A DNA stretch of 64,000 nucleotides from Pantoea rodasii (GTDB lineage Bacteria > Pseudomonadota > Gammaproteobacteria > Enterobacterales > Enterobacteriaceae), in the NCBI RefSeq assembly GCF_002095465.1, contig NZ_MLFP01000006.1, forward strand, positions 155,444 through 219,443, read 5' to 3'. Numbering within the stretch: the first letter of the stretch is position 1; every line of letters starts with the position of its first letter. Positions 28,811-38,822 of this stretch are shown here, one piece after another. The position numbers were made by a program, and so were the translations under genes. The notes under the pieces are model-generated. The model made no database searches, had not been told where the DNA came from, and saw only the letters and a program-made list of their open reading frames with translations.

Positions 28811-29494
28811 TTAAGGCTGACCAAACAACGGCGGTTCGCCGCGGCTGGCATGGGGTGGATTGAACAAACGCAAAAACAGCTGGGTGGTGAAGTTGCCGCT
28901 GTGCGAATGGCTGTAAAAGGCGCTGCCGTCACTCTGGTTGCTCCACCAAAAACTGCTGTATTGGGCGGGGTCAAAGTAGTGCACCACCTGCGGCCAGTTG
29001 AGGTTGCAGGGCGTATCCTGATAACCGATAACATCAAATACATCCGACTGCGGTGGCCGTGCCAGCTGCGCCGGTAACGCGTTCAGCGCGTGATCAAATT
29101 GGTCGCCGCTGTAGCGGTTTTGCACCGCCAGCGTCAGCGTCTTGCCTAACTGGTGATACCAGTCTCCGGCGGTGTGCAGCTGCATGGCGTGCCAGTCAGC
29201 CGGGGCAAATAACTGCATCGCGCACAATGGATATTGGCGACCCACCCGATCGCGCGTCGGCAGCAGACAACCCATCTGGATCATCGGTACGCCGAGGGTG
29301 GCAGGAATGATGAAATTCCACACCGGCGCACGTCCGCTGGCGGGCTGTTGTGCCAGACGCGGCAGGCTGCTTTGAAACCATTGCGCCCAGTTATCCACCA
29401 GCCGCGCGGGCAAGCGACGGCGCATAAAGTCACCGCTGCCGGGGAGTTTGCCGTACCAGCCCAGGGGTGAAGTTCTGTTTAACGGTGTATTCAT
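28811..29494 (-). CDS. tagF: T6SS-associated regulator TagF
   Basis: A 227-residue protein of the ImpM/TagF family. The N-terminus (GWYGKLPGSGDFMRRRLP) and WNFIIPATLGVPMIQMGCLLPTRDRVGRQYPL (read as WNFIIPA then PTRDRVGRQYPL) are typical. TagF represses T6SS firing post-translationally in characterised systems, alongside PpkA/PppA. Its ATG overlaps the tssM stop (ATGA at 29491-29494). Confidence 0.92.
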   Translation of the reverse strand: MNTPLNRTSPLGWYGKLPGSGDFMRRRLPARLVDNWAQWFQSSLPRLAQQPASGRAPVWNFIIPATLGVPMIQMGCLLPTRDRVGRQYPLCAMQLFAPADWHAMQLHTAGDWYHQLGKTLTLAVQNRYSGDQFDHALNALPAQLARPPQSDVFDVIGYQDTPCNLNWPQVVHYFDPAQYSSFWWSNQSDGSAFYSHSHSGNFTTQLFLRLFNPPHASRGEPPLFGQP

Positions 29495-32400
29495 GGGCAG
29501 CTAAACCCCGGCAGTTGCAGCGGATTGCGCACGCTGTTTGGCGTGTAAGCCAATACCACCTGATGGCCACCGAGCGAGAAGGTGGCGCGTTGGCTCTGGC
29601 CGCTGGCCGGGCTCCGGCTGGCTTTGTCGAACAAACGATTCAGCGCCCACGGGCCGCTGGTGTTGAGCGTGTTGGTGGTGCCGTCGGTCAGGCCAATCTG
29701 CATGCGTACCTGCTGGGTATTGCCGCTGCCCGGCCAGCTCACCACTTGCGGCGTCTGCGGGCCGTGGCTGTAGCGCAGGATCTGTCCGTCGACATCCAGC
29801 GTCAGGTTGAGAATGCTGTTATCCATGCTGATGGGCGTGATGGTCAGGCGATAAGTTGGCGTGGTTGAACCGTTGGCAAACAGCGCTTCGCGAATCGCCT
29901 GCGCCTGTTGGAAAGGACGCAGCAGGCTGGTGCCGCCGGGTAAGGTTTTCCATCGACGCCGGGGGCATAGCGCCAGTTGCTGTGGGTGGTATCCACTTTG
30001 CTGGCGAGATTGTCGCGGAAGAAGCTGTCCATCAGCCCGGTGCCCGGCGCGAACATGCGCGCCAGATCGTCAGGTGTCACATCGGTGCCCGAGGTGCGGT
30101 TGAACGGATAGCGCCCGGCAATTGCGCTGCGGCAAAAGCTGCCCACTTCCACCCCGACACGCTTCTGCATATTGCTCATGTCGCGCTTTTGCGTATCGCT
30201 GCTGGCGCCGACGGCTAACTCCAGCAGCAGGGTGCGGAACGGTTCGGGTTGACGTCCGGCATCGGCCTGCATACGGGAAATAATGCTGCTGTCCGGCGGT
30301 GACATGCCGCTGTTGCTGGCGTCCTGCACGGCAGTGAGATAGCTGTAGAGATCGTCGATATCCTTTAGCTGGGCATCAAACGGGATGCTGCTCTGTTTAG
30401 GATCGCTGACCTGCGCTTGCTCAATGATGCTGGCAAAGTGCGCCATCACCCGCTGCTCCGGTGCCTCAATATTGCCGCTCTGTGCCGCCTTACGTGCACG
30501 GAACAGGGCCTGCAAAGTGGCGGTGGCGTTGTTATTGACGTAATGGGTGCTGCGCTCCAGCAGTGACGGCTGATCCTGTTTGGCTTTCTCATCCTCGGGT
30601 GGCGTCAGCGTCAGATTGCGGCTGAGATTAATGATCAGCTGGCGCAGTGGCGAGGTGCGGCCGGACAGCAAGCGCGCCATATTGATACGGGCGTCGAGGC
30701 TATTGATGGGCTGCAGCTGAATATCCTGCAGCAGCGCATCCCACTGACGCATGTAATCGTCGAGGTACAGGCGGCGCACCGTCTCTTCCAGCGTGTTCTG
30801 CTCGTCGGCGCTTTCGCGGCGGGTCAGCACCCAACGATCTTCCTGCAGCAAACTGGCCGCCACGTTTTTGATGTTGCTGTTGAACGGTCCCCAATATCCG
30901 GCGGGAGTGAAGAAGCCGGGTATGGCTTCGGTCAACGGCTTACCGCTTTTACGGCTGAACACCAGTTCGGTTTGGGCTCCGCTCAGATTGACCACGCTGA
31001 CGCCTGGCGTGATACGCGGCATCAGCAATCGCTTGAGGCGGCCATAGACGCGTGTTGACAGCGGTGAACGGCTGATCATCTCGATCTGGCGCACCACCAG
31101 CGGCTCATCGCGCTCAAACGGAGAGGCGTTGATCTTGTCGTCGAGCAGCTGACCAAGGTGATAATCCAGCGCCTTTAACTGCGCCTGCGGGGCATTGGCG
31201 CCCTGCGTGCGCTGCACGTTGAGCATCACCCAGGCGTGCAGGAATTTGCCGTCATAGTGCTGCGGCAAATAGAGCATTTGATAGGCTTTCAGCGCTTCAT
31301 AGCTGTAATCCACGTCGCTGCCGTTATCACTGCGCAGCCAGTCGGTGATGTTGCGGGCGATCACCGGCAGCAGCATCTGTTCCAGCGCACGTTGATAGAG
31401 TGAATCTGAGGCGGTCGAGACCTCTTCACCGCGATACAATCCGGCGCGCCAGCTGAGCGGCGGCTGTTGCAAATCGCTGAGCTTATCGCTAATGGGCAAA
31501 CCCGCCAGGCTGTTGAGGAACGGTAGCTGCGAGAAAATATTTTCCCCGTCGAGCGGTGACAACGCTTTACTCTGTTTCTCAATATCCGGCACACGCTGCT
31601 GTACCTCTGCCAGGTAACCTTTGTTGTGCTGATAGCTGGTAAACCAGCCAATCAACGCCAGCAACAGCAGCAGAGCCAGCACGCCGTAGGTGATCAAGTG
31701 AACCAGACGATTACGCACTGCCCACCAGCGGTTAATGCCCGCCAGCCCGGCCTCCTTGAACACCACTTCAGTCAGCATCTGATGCAGAAAGAAACTCTGA
31801 CCGTGGCCCGGCTGAGGTGGCTCAGCATCAGCAGCACGCAGCGCCGGTAAGCCCAGCGCACGGCTCATCTGGCCCATCACGCGGTCAAACGGCAGGCCCT
31901 CCTGAGTGCCGCTGGTGAAATAGACGCCGCGTGGGATCAGTTTGGCGTCATAACCGGAGGTGGCAAACACCACGTCGAGGTAGTGTTTCAGCAGCGGCTT
32001 CAGTGCCAGAAACTCCTGCGGAAAAAGATACATTTCGGCGCGTTTCAGGCTGTTATGTTCATTGATCATCAGGTCGGCCAGGCCGGCATCGAGTCGCTGA
32101 TGTAAGCGATCAAACTGCGGTTCGAATGCCGAGGCTACGTCAAGCTGCTCCTCGCTCCACGGCCAGGTGAAACCCCAGATTTGATCGCGCTGCGCTTTGT
32201 TCATGGCACCGAAGCTGGCGGCAAAGCCTTTCAACAGGTCGGTTTTGGTGACCAGCACATACACCGGGAAGGGGATCGCCAGTTGGTCGCGCAGTTCCAG
32301 CAGGCGTTGGCGCAGGGCGCTGGCCTGTTGATGACGTACATCCTCGGACTCACTCAGCAAATCACCGACGCTGATGGTGATAATGGCGCCGTTCACCGGC

Positions 32401-33076
32401 TGGCGTGGGCGATACTTCTTTAGCAACCCAATAAAACTGCGCCACTCGGAGGCATCCTGCTGACGGTCACTTTCCTGAGTGGTGTAACGCCCGGCGGTAT
32501 CCAGCAGGATCGCTTCGTCGGTAAACCACCAGTCGCAGTGGCGCGTACCGCCGACGCCGCGCAGGGCGGTTTTGCCAAACTGCGCCGCCAGCGGGAAGTG
32601 CAAACCCGAATTCACCAGTGCGGTGGTTTTCCCTGCTCCCGGCGCGCCGATCAGCATGTACCAGGGTAATTGATACAGATACTGGCGATTGAGCTTTTGC
32701 ATCCAACGTGGCCAGCGACGGCTTTCCGGGCGGTTAAACCGTGCCTGACGCAGCAACTGTGTGGCCTCGCTGAAACGTTCCGCAAGTGGATGCTCAGCCG
32801 ACATTTCATCGGCGGGTGCACTTTCCACCGGCGCGATTTTTGCACCAGACGACGGTTCTGCCAGCGACGCCACAGGCGCGGCACCACGCGGTAGCTGATC
32901 CACAGCGTGTACAGCACGGCGATGGCGATGTAGCGATACAGCGCCGATTCCAGCGGGCGGTAGTCACCAATCGCCACCAGCGGGCCGACGGTCCAAATCA
33001 GCAAGCAGAGTGCGGTAATGCCGAGGCCGCTCCACATCAGGCGGCTGGTGGCAATGGAAAACACAGTGCGAATCAT
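29491..33076 (-). CDS. tssM: T6SS inner-membrane protein TssM/IcmF (two apparent frameshifts)
   Basis: The large inner-membrane ring protein of the T6SS membrane complex. The start at 33076 (MIRTVFSIA) is preferred because AAAGGA lies seven bases upstream. Two N-terminal TM segments and a third near residue 410 are present. A Walker A motif GAPGAGKTT lies in the cytoplasmic domain. The frame breaks at a run of five T (32837-32841), after RRLVQK, and of four T (29946-29949), after PGVDGK. Adding one base at each joins three ORFs into a 1195-residue protein of normal length. The final fragment (MDNSILNLTLDVDG) is the usual IcmF C-terminal domain. Confidence 0.9.
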
Positions 33077-33087
33077 GGCCATTCCTT

Positions 33088-34312
33088 TTAATGCACGCTG
33101 TTGAGTTCGGTTTCTGTCTGTTTAGGCGCAACCAACAGAGTGATTTCGACGCGGCGATTACGTGCGCGATTGGCCGCGGAATCGTTGGGCGCCAGCGGGT
33201 TACTCTCGCCACGTCCTTCCACGATGATGCGCTGCGGCTGCTGCAGATCCTGCGCCAGCATCTCCTGTACCGACTGGGCACGCGCCAGCGACAGGGCATA
33301 GTTAGAGTTGAAGCGGGCACTGCGAATCGGCACGTTGTCGGTGTAACCGCTGACGCGAATCTGGCCGTTAACGTTGTCCATGGCCTGCGCGATGCGGCGG
33401 ATCACCGGGTGATAGCGCTCGCGAATGGTGGTAGCCGCGGAATCAAACACCCCGTCACCGCGCAGCAGCACCACGCTGCGGGTGGCTTCATCACGCACCG
33501 TAACCAGCCCTTCAGCGATTTCAGGCGCGAGGAAGTGGCGCAGATCCAGCGTCGGTGCCGCCGGCGCTGCCGGACGGGCGATATCCACTTTCGGCAGATC
33601 GGTTTGGTAAATGGCCGAGAGCACCGGCGCGGTAAAGTGGTTGAGCCGCCAGTTCAGCGCGATGTAAACCGCACAGCCGAGCAGCGCCAGCAGGGCGGCA
33701 AAACTCCACAGTGGGATCAGCGGCTTCCACAGCTTTTGTTGTACCGGCTCATCCAGCGGCTGCGGTGACAGCGGCGGCGGGTAAGGGCCGCGCACCGAGC
33801 GAATCAACTGCAGCAGACGCAGTTTCAGAGTTTCCAGCTGCGTGCGGCCGTTCTCCATGATGCGATAACGGCCTTCGAAGCCGAGCAGCAGGCAGGCGTT
33901 CATCAGCTCCAGCAACAGGATGTTTTGTTGCGGATGCTGCGACAGACGCGCCAGCAGTTGGAAAACTTTTCGCCTCCCCAGGTTTCATTGTGGAAGGTGA
34001 CCAGCAATCCGCTGCGCGGCCAGACATCGCGACTGCCCACGGCGTGAGCGCTGCCGCTTCATCCAGCGAGGTGCACAGGCAATAGCGTGCGCCGACGATG
34101 GTTTCATACGGCAGCTGCGCCTGCTGGCACGCCACTTCAAAGCGGCGCACCAGGTCGATCAGCTGCTGGCGCAGGCCCGCTGGATTGTCATGGGTAACCG
34201 AATGGCGCAGTTGCGCGATGGAATTGATCAACGGATTGGCAATCGCCACCAGCGGATTCTCATGCGCGGAAGCGGCTTCCAGTTCGCCATTAAGTGACTG
34301 CGGCTGCATCAT
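33088..34312 (-). CDS. tssL: T6SS membrane protein TssL with OmpA-type C-terminus (two apparent frameshifts)
   Basis: DotU-type inner-membrane protein with an extra peptidoglycan-binding domain. The N-terminal DotU domain (NPLINSIAQLRH, then YCLCTSLDEAA) is followed by a break at three C (34036-34038) and another at four A (33962-33965). Adding one base at each gives TPWGSRDVWPRSGLL and HNETWGGEKFFQLLARL, the classic DotU motif, then LLLELMNACLLLGFEGRYR. A TM segment lies near residue 220, and a C-terminal OmpA domain contains VSGYTDNVPI and ARAQSVQEML. The repaired protein is 408 residues. Confidence 0.9.
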
Positions 34313-34330
34313 GATCGCTTATCTCCGTGC

Positions 34331-35674
34331 TTAATTGCGCGCATGGCGCAGCGCCCAAAGTTGCAGGTCGAGCCCGGGAAATTCCCCCGCGAGGTGCAGC
34401 GCAAAGGCTTCGGCTTTCGCCATCTGCTGCCACAAATCACCGCTGCGCTCCAGCTCGAAGTAGACGTAGCCAGAGTGCCAGGGAATTTGTCGCGGTGCGG
34501 CAGGCATCACGCGCAAACCAATGCCGGGCAGCTGCAACTGCACCAGGTCACGAATGCGCGTCACCGGGGCAATTTTCATCTGCGCCGGGAAGTGGGTAAT
34601 CAGCATTTCACCCGGCAGATCGGCGCGCACTGCCAGCACAAATCCGTAATCGCGAATCAAACTGACGTCGGACACCGTCGCAACGTACAGGCCGTGAGAG
34701 CGTTCGGTTAACGTCAGCTGCAGCGCATTTTCTTCCATCACCAGCGACAGGCTTTGGCGCAGTTGAATCATCAGGCGGCTAAAGCTGAGATAGAGGTTAT
34801 CGTGGTCATACACCGGCAGCTGCTCGCCGGGGCGACGCGACGGCGACCAGCTGGATAATTCAGTGGCAAACTGCAACCACTCGCTAAACAGGCGCTCGGG
34901 ATGCAGCTGCGGCAGGCGGCGGCTGTGCGCCACCTGACCGATGTAGCGGTTAATCAGCGTCAGCAGCATGAAATCGATCATCTCGGTATTGCCGCCACGT
35001 CCCGCTTGCTGCAATCGTTCGGCCATTTGCTCACTGCGCTGCTGCAGCAGGCCGTGCATATCGTTAAGAAAGGCGGTGATGGCCGGGGAAACATGACCGT
35101 TGAGCAGCGGGGGAATGTAATCGCTGTCGAGCGTCAGGGCACGATCGCTGCCGCTGCTCTTCACACGTGCCACGCCGACGGCGGTCCACTCGGCGTTAAG
35201 GTCAGCGGCGGGCATCAGGCAGAGACGCAGGCGACCAAACTGCATCGGCGCACGGCCCACAGAGGAGGCATTGAGATCGTCTACTTCACGATCCTGGCTG
35301 AGATAACGCGCCAGTGAATCGCTGGCATCGCTGAAGATCACTTCGGTCTGGCCCTGACGCTGTTCCGGCAAGGCCAGCACCACGTCGATAGGATCCTGCA
35401 CATCACTCAAGGCCAGCGGTGCAGGGCCATTTTCGGCACCGTTAATCACAAAAGGCGTGCCATCGGGCAGCAGACCGCTGGCTTCGGCTATCGCCAGTTT
35501 GCCCTGACGCAACAATGCCTGATCGATACTCAGCGTCATAAAACCCCAGTGCCACGGACACTGCAGTTTGCCCCAGCTGCGGCTGTACGCTTCCAGCCAG
35601 CGTTCCGACTGTTGAAAATGGTGAGGACGTAAAAACATCCCTTCACTCCAAATCACCTTGTCTGCGGTGTGCAT
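34331..35674 (-). CDS. tssK: T6SS baseplate connector TssK
   Basis: A 447-residue trimeric protein linking baseplate to membrane complex. The start at 35674 (MHTADKVIWSEGMFLRPHHFQQ region) follows AGGAAG by about five bases. KVIWSEGMFLRPHHFQQSER and GFMTLSIDQALL are the recognised TssK opening. It lies directly before tssL, whose ribosome binding site is in the 18-bp gap. Confidence 0.96.
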   Translation of the reverse strand: MHTADKVIWSEGMFLRPHHFQQSERWLEAYSRSWGKLQCPWHWGFMTLSIDQALLRQGKLAIAEASGLLPDGTPFVINGAENGPAPLALSDVQDPIDVVLALPEQRQGQTEVIFSDASDSLARYLSQDREVDDLNASSVGRAPMQFGRLRLCLMPAADLNAEWTAVGVARVKSSGSDRALTLDSDYIPPLLNGHVSPAITAFLNDMHGLLQQRSEQMAERLQQAGRGGNTEMIDFMLLTLINRYIGQVAHSRRLPQLHPERLFSEWLQFATELSSWSPSRRPGEQLPVYDHDNLYLSFSRLMIQLRQSLSLVMEENALQLTLTERSHGLYVATVSDVSLIRDYGFVLAVRADLPGEMLITHFPAQMKIAPVTRIRDLVQLQLPGIGLRVMPAAPRQIPWHSGYVYFELERSGDLWQQMAKAEAFALHLAGEFPGLDLQLWALRHARN

Positions 35675-35693
35675 AGCGTCTTCCTGAGTCCGT

Positions 35694-36185
35694 TTAATCG
35701 TCTTGAGCCGTAAGATGCAGACCGGCTGCGGTGGCATTCACCTGGCCATGCAGTGCATCGGGCGAGAATTGCCAGAACTTGTAGAAATTGGTGTCGGTGG
35801 GGGCGGGCAGCGGGACCACCACGCGCCAGGCTTTGCCGTTGAGCGTGGCGTATTCGGCGATCACCCCCAGATAGCGTGCCTCCAGTGACGGACTGCCGCT
35901 CAATGTTTGCTGGGGTTGCTGCGAGGTCAGAAAACGCTGCTGGGTATCCAGCAGATCCGCGCCCAGCACCGCTGATGCGTTGTTTTGCAGTGAATAGAAG
36001 TCAGCCGACTGGAAGTTGGCGTCAGAGCGCAGCACAAATACCCGTACCTTTAACGGCGCGCCGTTGTTGGCGTTTGGCGTAGCGTTGAGCGTCAGTTGCC
36101 AGTTGGCCGGTACCTGACGTGACGACGACATACAGCCGCTAAGCAACAGCAGCAGGCTAAACAGCACCGCGATGCGCGCCCTCAT
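35694..36185 (-). CDS. tssJ: T6SS outer-membrane lipoprotein TssJ
   Basis: A 163-residue lipoprotein. The start at 36185 overlaps the preceding stop as TAATG. The signal peptide ends in a lipobox, LLLLSGC, giving a lipidated cysteine. The family pattern LKVRVFVLRSDANFQSADFYSL and the KAWRVVVPLP strand are present. It anchors TssM in the outer membrane. Confidence 0.94.
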   Translation of the reverse strand: MRARIAVLFSLLLLLSGCMSSSRQVPANWQLTLNATPNANNGAPLKVRVFVLRSDANFQSADFYSLQNNASAVLGADLLDTQQRFLTSQQPQQTLSGSPSLEARYLGVIAEYATLNGKAWRVVVPLPAPTDTNFYKFWQFSPDALHGQVNATAAGLHLTAQDD

Positions 36186-36688
36186 TACTGAATAATCCAG
36201 GTCGATGAGCTGCCTTTCCGGCACGCCTGGTCGCCAGAGCCCACGCCAATACACTGCTGCTGGGCACGACGTGGACGCGCTGCCTGCGCTTTCACCGTGG
36301 CGCTGTAGCGATCTGCGGTGACAGCGGCGCGATAAGGGATATAGCCGCTGAGTTGGCCGTTATCTTGCGTCGATACCGCCAGCCAGCTGTTTTCCACTTC
36401 GCCTAATACTTGCAGCGTGGCACCGGCATCCAGCGTCTCCATGCGCAATCCACTGAAGTCGGGCCGGTTCATCAATGACGCCGGATAGAGGGTGCGATAC
36501 GCGGCGTTGACTGGCGTGAACTGCTGTGGAGCCTGGATGATGTGCATATGCACCAGCGCCACCTCGTTGACGGTGCTGGTTTCAAGGGTATCCGCCGTGA
36601 CGATCGGCGCTGGAGCCTTGCAGCCGGCAAGCAGCGCCGTAGCAAAAAGGGTGGCGAGAAAAGGGAGTTTGTTGTGCTGTTTTGTCAT
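36185..36688 (-). CDS. SH3-like lipoprotein of the T6SS locus
   Basis: A 167-residue lipoprotein with an ALLAGC lipobox. The start at 36688 (MTKQHNKLPF) has AGGA eleven bases upstream. The middle part (LEVLDAGATLQVLGEVENSWLAV pattern: ATLQVLGEVENSWLAV and GYIPYRAAV) looks like a bacterial SH3 domain, which often binds cell-wall or protein ligands. The C-terminus is basic with a cysteine pair. Lipoproteins of this kind are often found beside tssJ. Its stop overlaps the tssJ start. Confidence 0.75.
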   Translation of the reverse strand: MTKQHNKLPFLATLFATALLAGCKAPAPIVTADTLETSTVNEVALVHMHIIQAPQQFTPVNAAYRTLYPASLMNRPDFSGLRMETLDAGATLQVLGEVENSWLAVSTQDNGQLSGYIPYRAAVTADRYSATVKAQAARPRRAQQQCIGVGSGDQACRKGSSSTWIIQ

Positions 36689-36748
36689 TTTTATCAACGT
36701 CCTGTGTAAAAAATATGAGCCATCAAAAGGGGGGCGCAGCGGCAGCGC

Positions 36749-37129
36749 TTAAGTCGCCAGCAACGCCACCGTGGTCTGGCTTGGCGTGATGCGTACGCCG
36801 GGCGCATTGGCCACGTTTTGCTGCGTTACGCTGCCCATGCGCGTGGCGGGCATGCCATTGATTAACAGCGAGTTACAACCGGTAAGATGACGCGATAAGC
36901 CCATAAAGGTTTCTGAAATCACGCCGCCCAGCACGCCCGCTTCATCACCCTGGGTCATCGGCGTGATGGTGGAGAGGTTGTGCGCAGGCATACCGGTGAA
37001 CAGCACCGTGCTGGCCGTCGGCACCGCGGTGTTGCCGAGTGCCAGATTGACGAAGGTGACCGGTGCCGGGGTTTTGCACACATCGGCAATCGCCTGATCG
37101 GTGCCACCACACTGACAATTTGCAAACAT
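36749..37129 (-). CDS. DUF4150 PAAR-like protein
   Basis: A 126-residue PAAR-like protein of the DUF4150 family. It has the short, glycine- and proline-rich build of proteins that cap the VgrG spike: NCQCGGTDQAIADVCKTPAP, then MPAHNLSTITPMTQGDEAG and SLLINGMPATRMGS. It should sharpen the VgrG tip and may attach cargo. It belongs to the vgrG-DUF2169-pentapeptide-DUF3540-DUF4150 module. The reading frame is intact. Confidence 0.88.
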   Translation of the reverse strand: MFANCQCGGTDQAIADVCKTPAPVTFVNLALGNTAVPTASTVLFTGMPAHNLSTITPMTQGDEAGVLGGVISETFMGLSRHLTGCNSLLINGMPATRMGSVTQQNVANAPGVRITPSQTTVALLAT

Positions 37130-37140
37130 GCTGTTTCCTC

Positions 37141-37748
37141 TTAACCCATGTGAATCTGTTTACCGTCGACACGCGTCAGCGCTTCGCTGCTGATCAAGGT
37201 GGTCGGCGCACGCAGGCGGGTGAGTTGACTGGTTTTGATATCCAACTGGCCCGCCCGCACTTGCTCGGTGTGGGTGGTGCGGCGCAGCAGGTGATGACTG
37301 ATCTGGCTCAGACTGTCCCACACGCTTTCGCAGCGTTGCCCAAACAAACGACTGAGCGAGACCCACAGCGCGACCTTTTCGCCGCGATAGTTGAGTTCGT
37401 CGATCTGACAGTCGCCGTGCTGCGCGGTCAGTTGAAACTCCGGGCTGCGCAGCGTGAGTTTCTGGCTGGTGCTGAGCGTTAAGTCGCCGTCGCAGTGCAG
37501 CTCAGCAGCTTGCTGCGGTTGGGCGCGCACCAATACCGCCAGCAACCACAGTTGCTCACCGGCGCGGTACAGCAACACGCGGTCATCCACCTGCGGCGTA
37601 AGCAGCAACTGGCAGCGCGTTGGCCGTGCCAGCGGCGCCCGTCGATCAGCACCTGAACGGAGCCGGTTGCGTCGATGCTCAACAGTTGCCCTTCAGCCTG
37701 TAACGGCAGATCCAGCGGCATGGCAACGGTTTTTTCAGCGTGATTCAT
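37141..37748 (-). CDS. DUF3540-family T6SS accessory protein (apparent frameshift)
   Basis: A DUF3540 protein, known only from T6SS loci with DUF2169 and DUF4150 genes. From 37748 it reads DATGSVQVLIDGRRWHGQRAASC, shown here as GRRWHGQRAASC, and then loses frame near 37605. One added base gives AASCLLTPQVDDRVLLYRAG and continues through LWLLAVLVRA to DGKQIHMG at 37141. The repaired length is 202 residues. It probably binds VgrG or the PAAR-like tip during cargo loading, which is inferred from context. Confidence 0.82.
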
Positions 37749-38820
37749 GGTGATCCTCGTGAGGGGTTAACCGGGTGTGCGGCTGCCAGTTTTCAGCGGC
37801 AAACAGCGCTTCATCCTGCTCGATGATGCCGTCACGGCAGGAGAAACGACTCTGCTGCTGGCTGGCACGATGCAAACGGGTGTGGGCAAAGTGCGCGTCA
37901 CGCAGATCGGCGTGATCGAGCATGGCGTAGGAGAAATCGGCGTAGTGCAACTGGCTGTGCTGGAAGTTGGTACGTTGAGCGCGCGCCTGTTGCAGCACCA
38001 CGCGCTGGAGCTGGCAATGGCTAAAATCGGCATCTTCTAACTGCGCCTGCATAAAAATGGCCTGATTGAAGTTGCCCTGGTGACAGCGTGCTTCGCACAT
38101 CACGCTGCCGGTAAACAGTGCCTGCGTGGCCAGCACCTCGCGTAGATCCGCCGCACGCAGCGATACCTGGCTGAAGTTGCACTGCATCAGCTCTGCGCCC
38201 TGAAAACTGGCTTCATCCAATTTGCTGGCGGTGAACTGGCTACGGGCAAAATGCTGCTGACGGTAGTCGCCGCCGCGCATATCGCACTGATAGAAGGTGC
38301 AGAGCGCAAAGCGGCTGCTGTGCAGATCGCTGCGCCGCAGGTCAAGACTCATCAGTGTGCACTGTTCAAGGCTGGCATGACGCAGCAGCATCTGATACGT
38401 CGACAGTTCGATAAAACCGCTCTGAAACAGCGACGCCAGCAGGAAACTGCTGTCACTGAGGTCGCCTTTATTGAACTGGCTGTTGATGTGGATGCTTTCG
38501 CTGAAGTCGCTCTCCATCAACTGGCACTGATTGAACAGACAATCGGTTAGCGTGCAGCCGCTGAACTGCGTGGCGACCATCTGGCATTGGCTAAACAGCG
38601 TCTCGCGCAGCTGCGCCTGATCAAACTGCGCCCCGGCCAGCTGGCATTCGCTGAATTGCGTTTCATGTAAATTGCAGCCGCGAAAATCGCCTCCCACCAG
38701 ATCGACCGCGATAAAACTCCCACCGGAAAGATCCATGCCGGCAAAGTTACGCGCGGCGGGCGCAATGGCATGAATGATGTTGCCCTGCTTGATGGCGTGT
38801 TGAATTTGAGTTGGCGTCAT
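37735..38820 (-). CDS. Pentapeptide-repeat protein of the T6SS spike module
   Basis: A 361-residue protein made almost entirely of A(D/N)Lxx-type pentapeptide repeats (for example GADFRG-like, FSECQLAGAQFDQAQL, ADLREV, DHADLRDAHF). These fold into a right-handed quadrilateral beta-helix. It lies between a second, larger pentapeptide protein and the DUF3540 gene. Role unknown; in such modules pentapeptide proteins are thought to serve in effector loading. Confidence 0.85.
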   Translation of the reverse strand: MTPTQIQHAIKQGNIIHAIAPAARNFAGMDLSGGSFIAVDLVGGDFRGCNLHETQFSECQLAGAQFDQAQLRETLFSQCQMVATQFSGCTLTDCLFNQCQLMESDFSESIHINSQFNKGDLSDSSFLLASLFQSGFIELSTYQMLLRHASLEQCTLMSLDLRRSDLHSSRFALCTFYQCDMRGGDYRQQHFARSQFTASKLDEASFQGAELMQCNFSQVSLRAADLREVLATQALFTGSVMCEARCHQGNFNQAIFMQAQLEDADFSHCQLQRVVLQQARAQRTNFQHSQLHYADFSYAMLDHADLRDAHFAHTRLHRASQQQSRFSCRDGIIEQDEALFAAENWQPHTRLTPHEDHHESR

Positions 38821-38822
38821 GG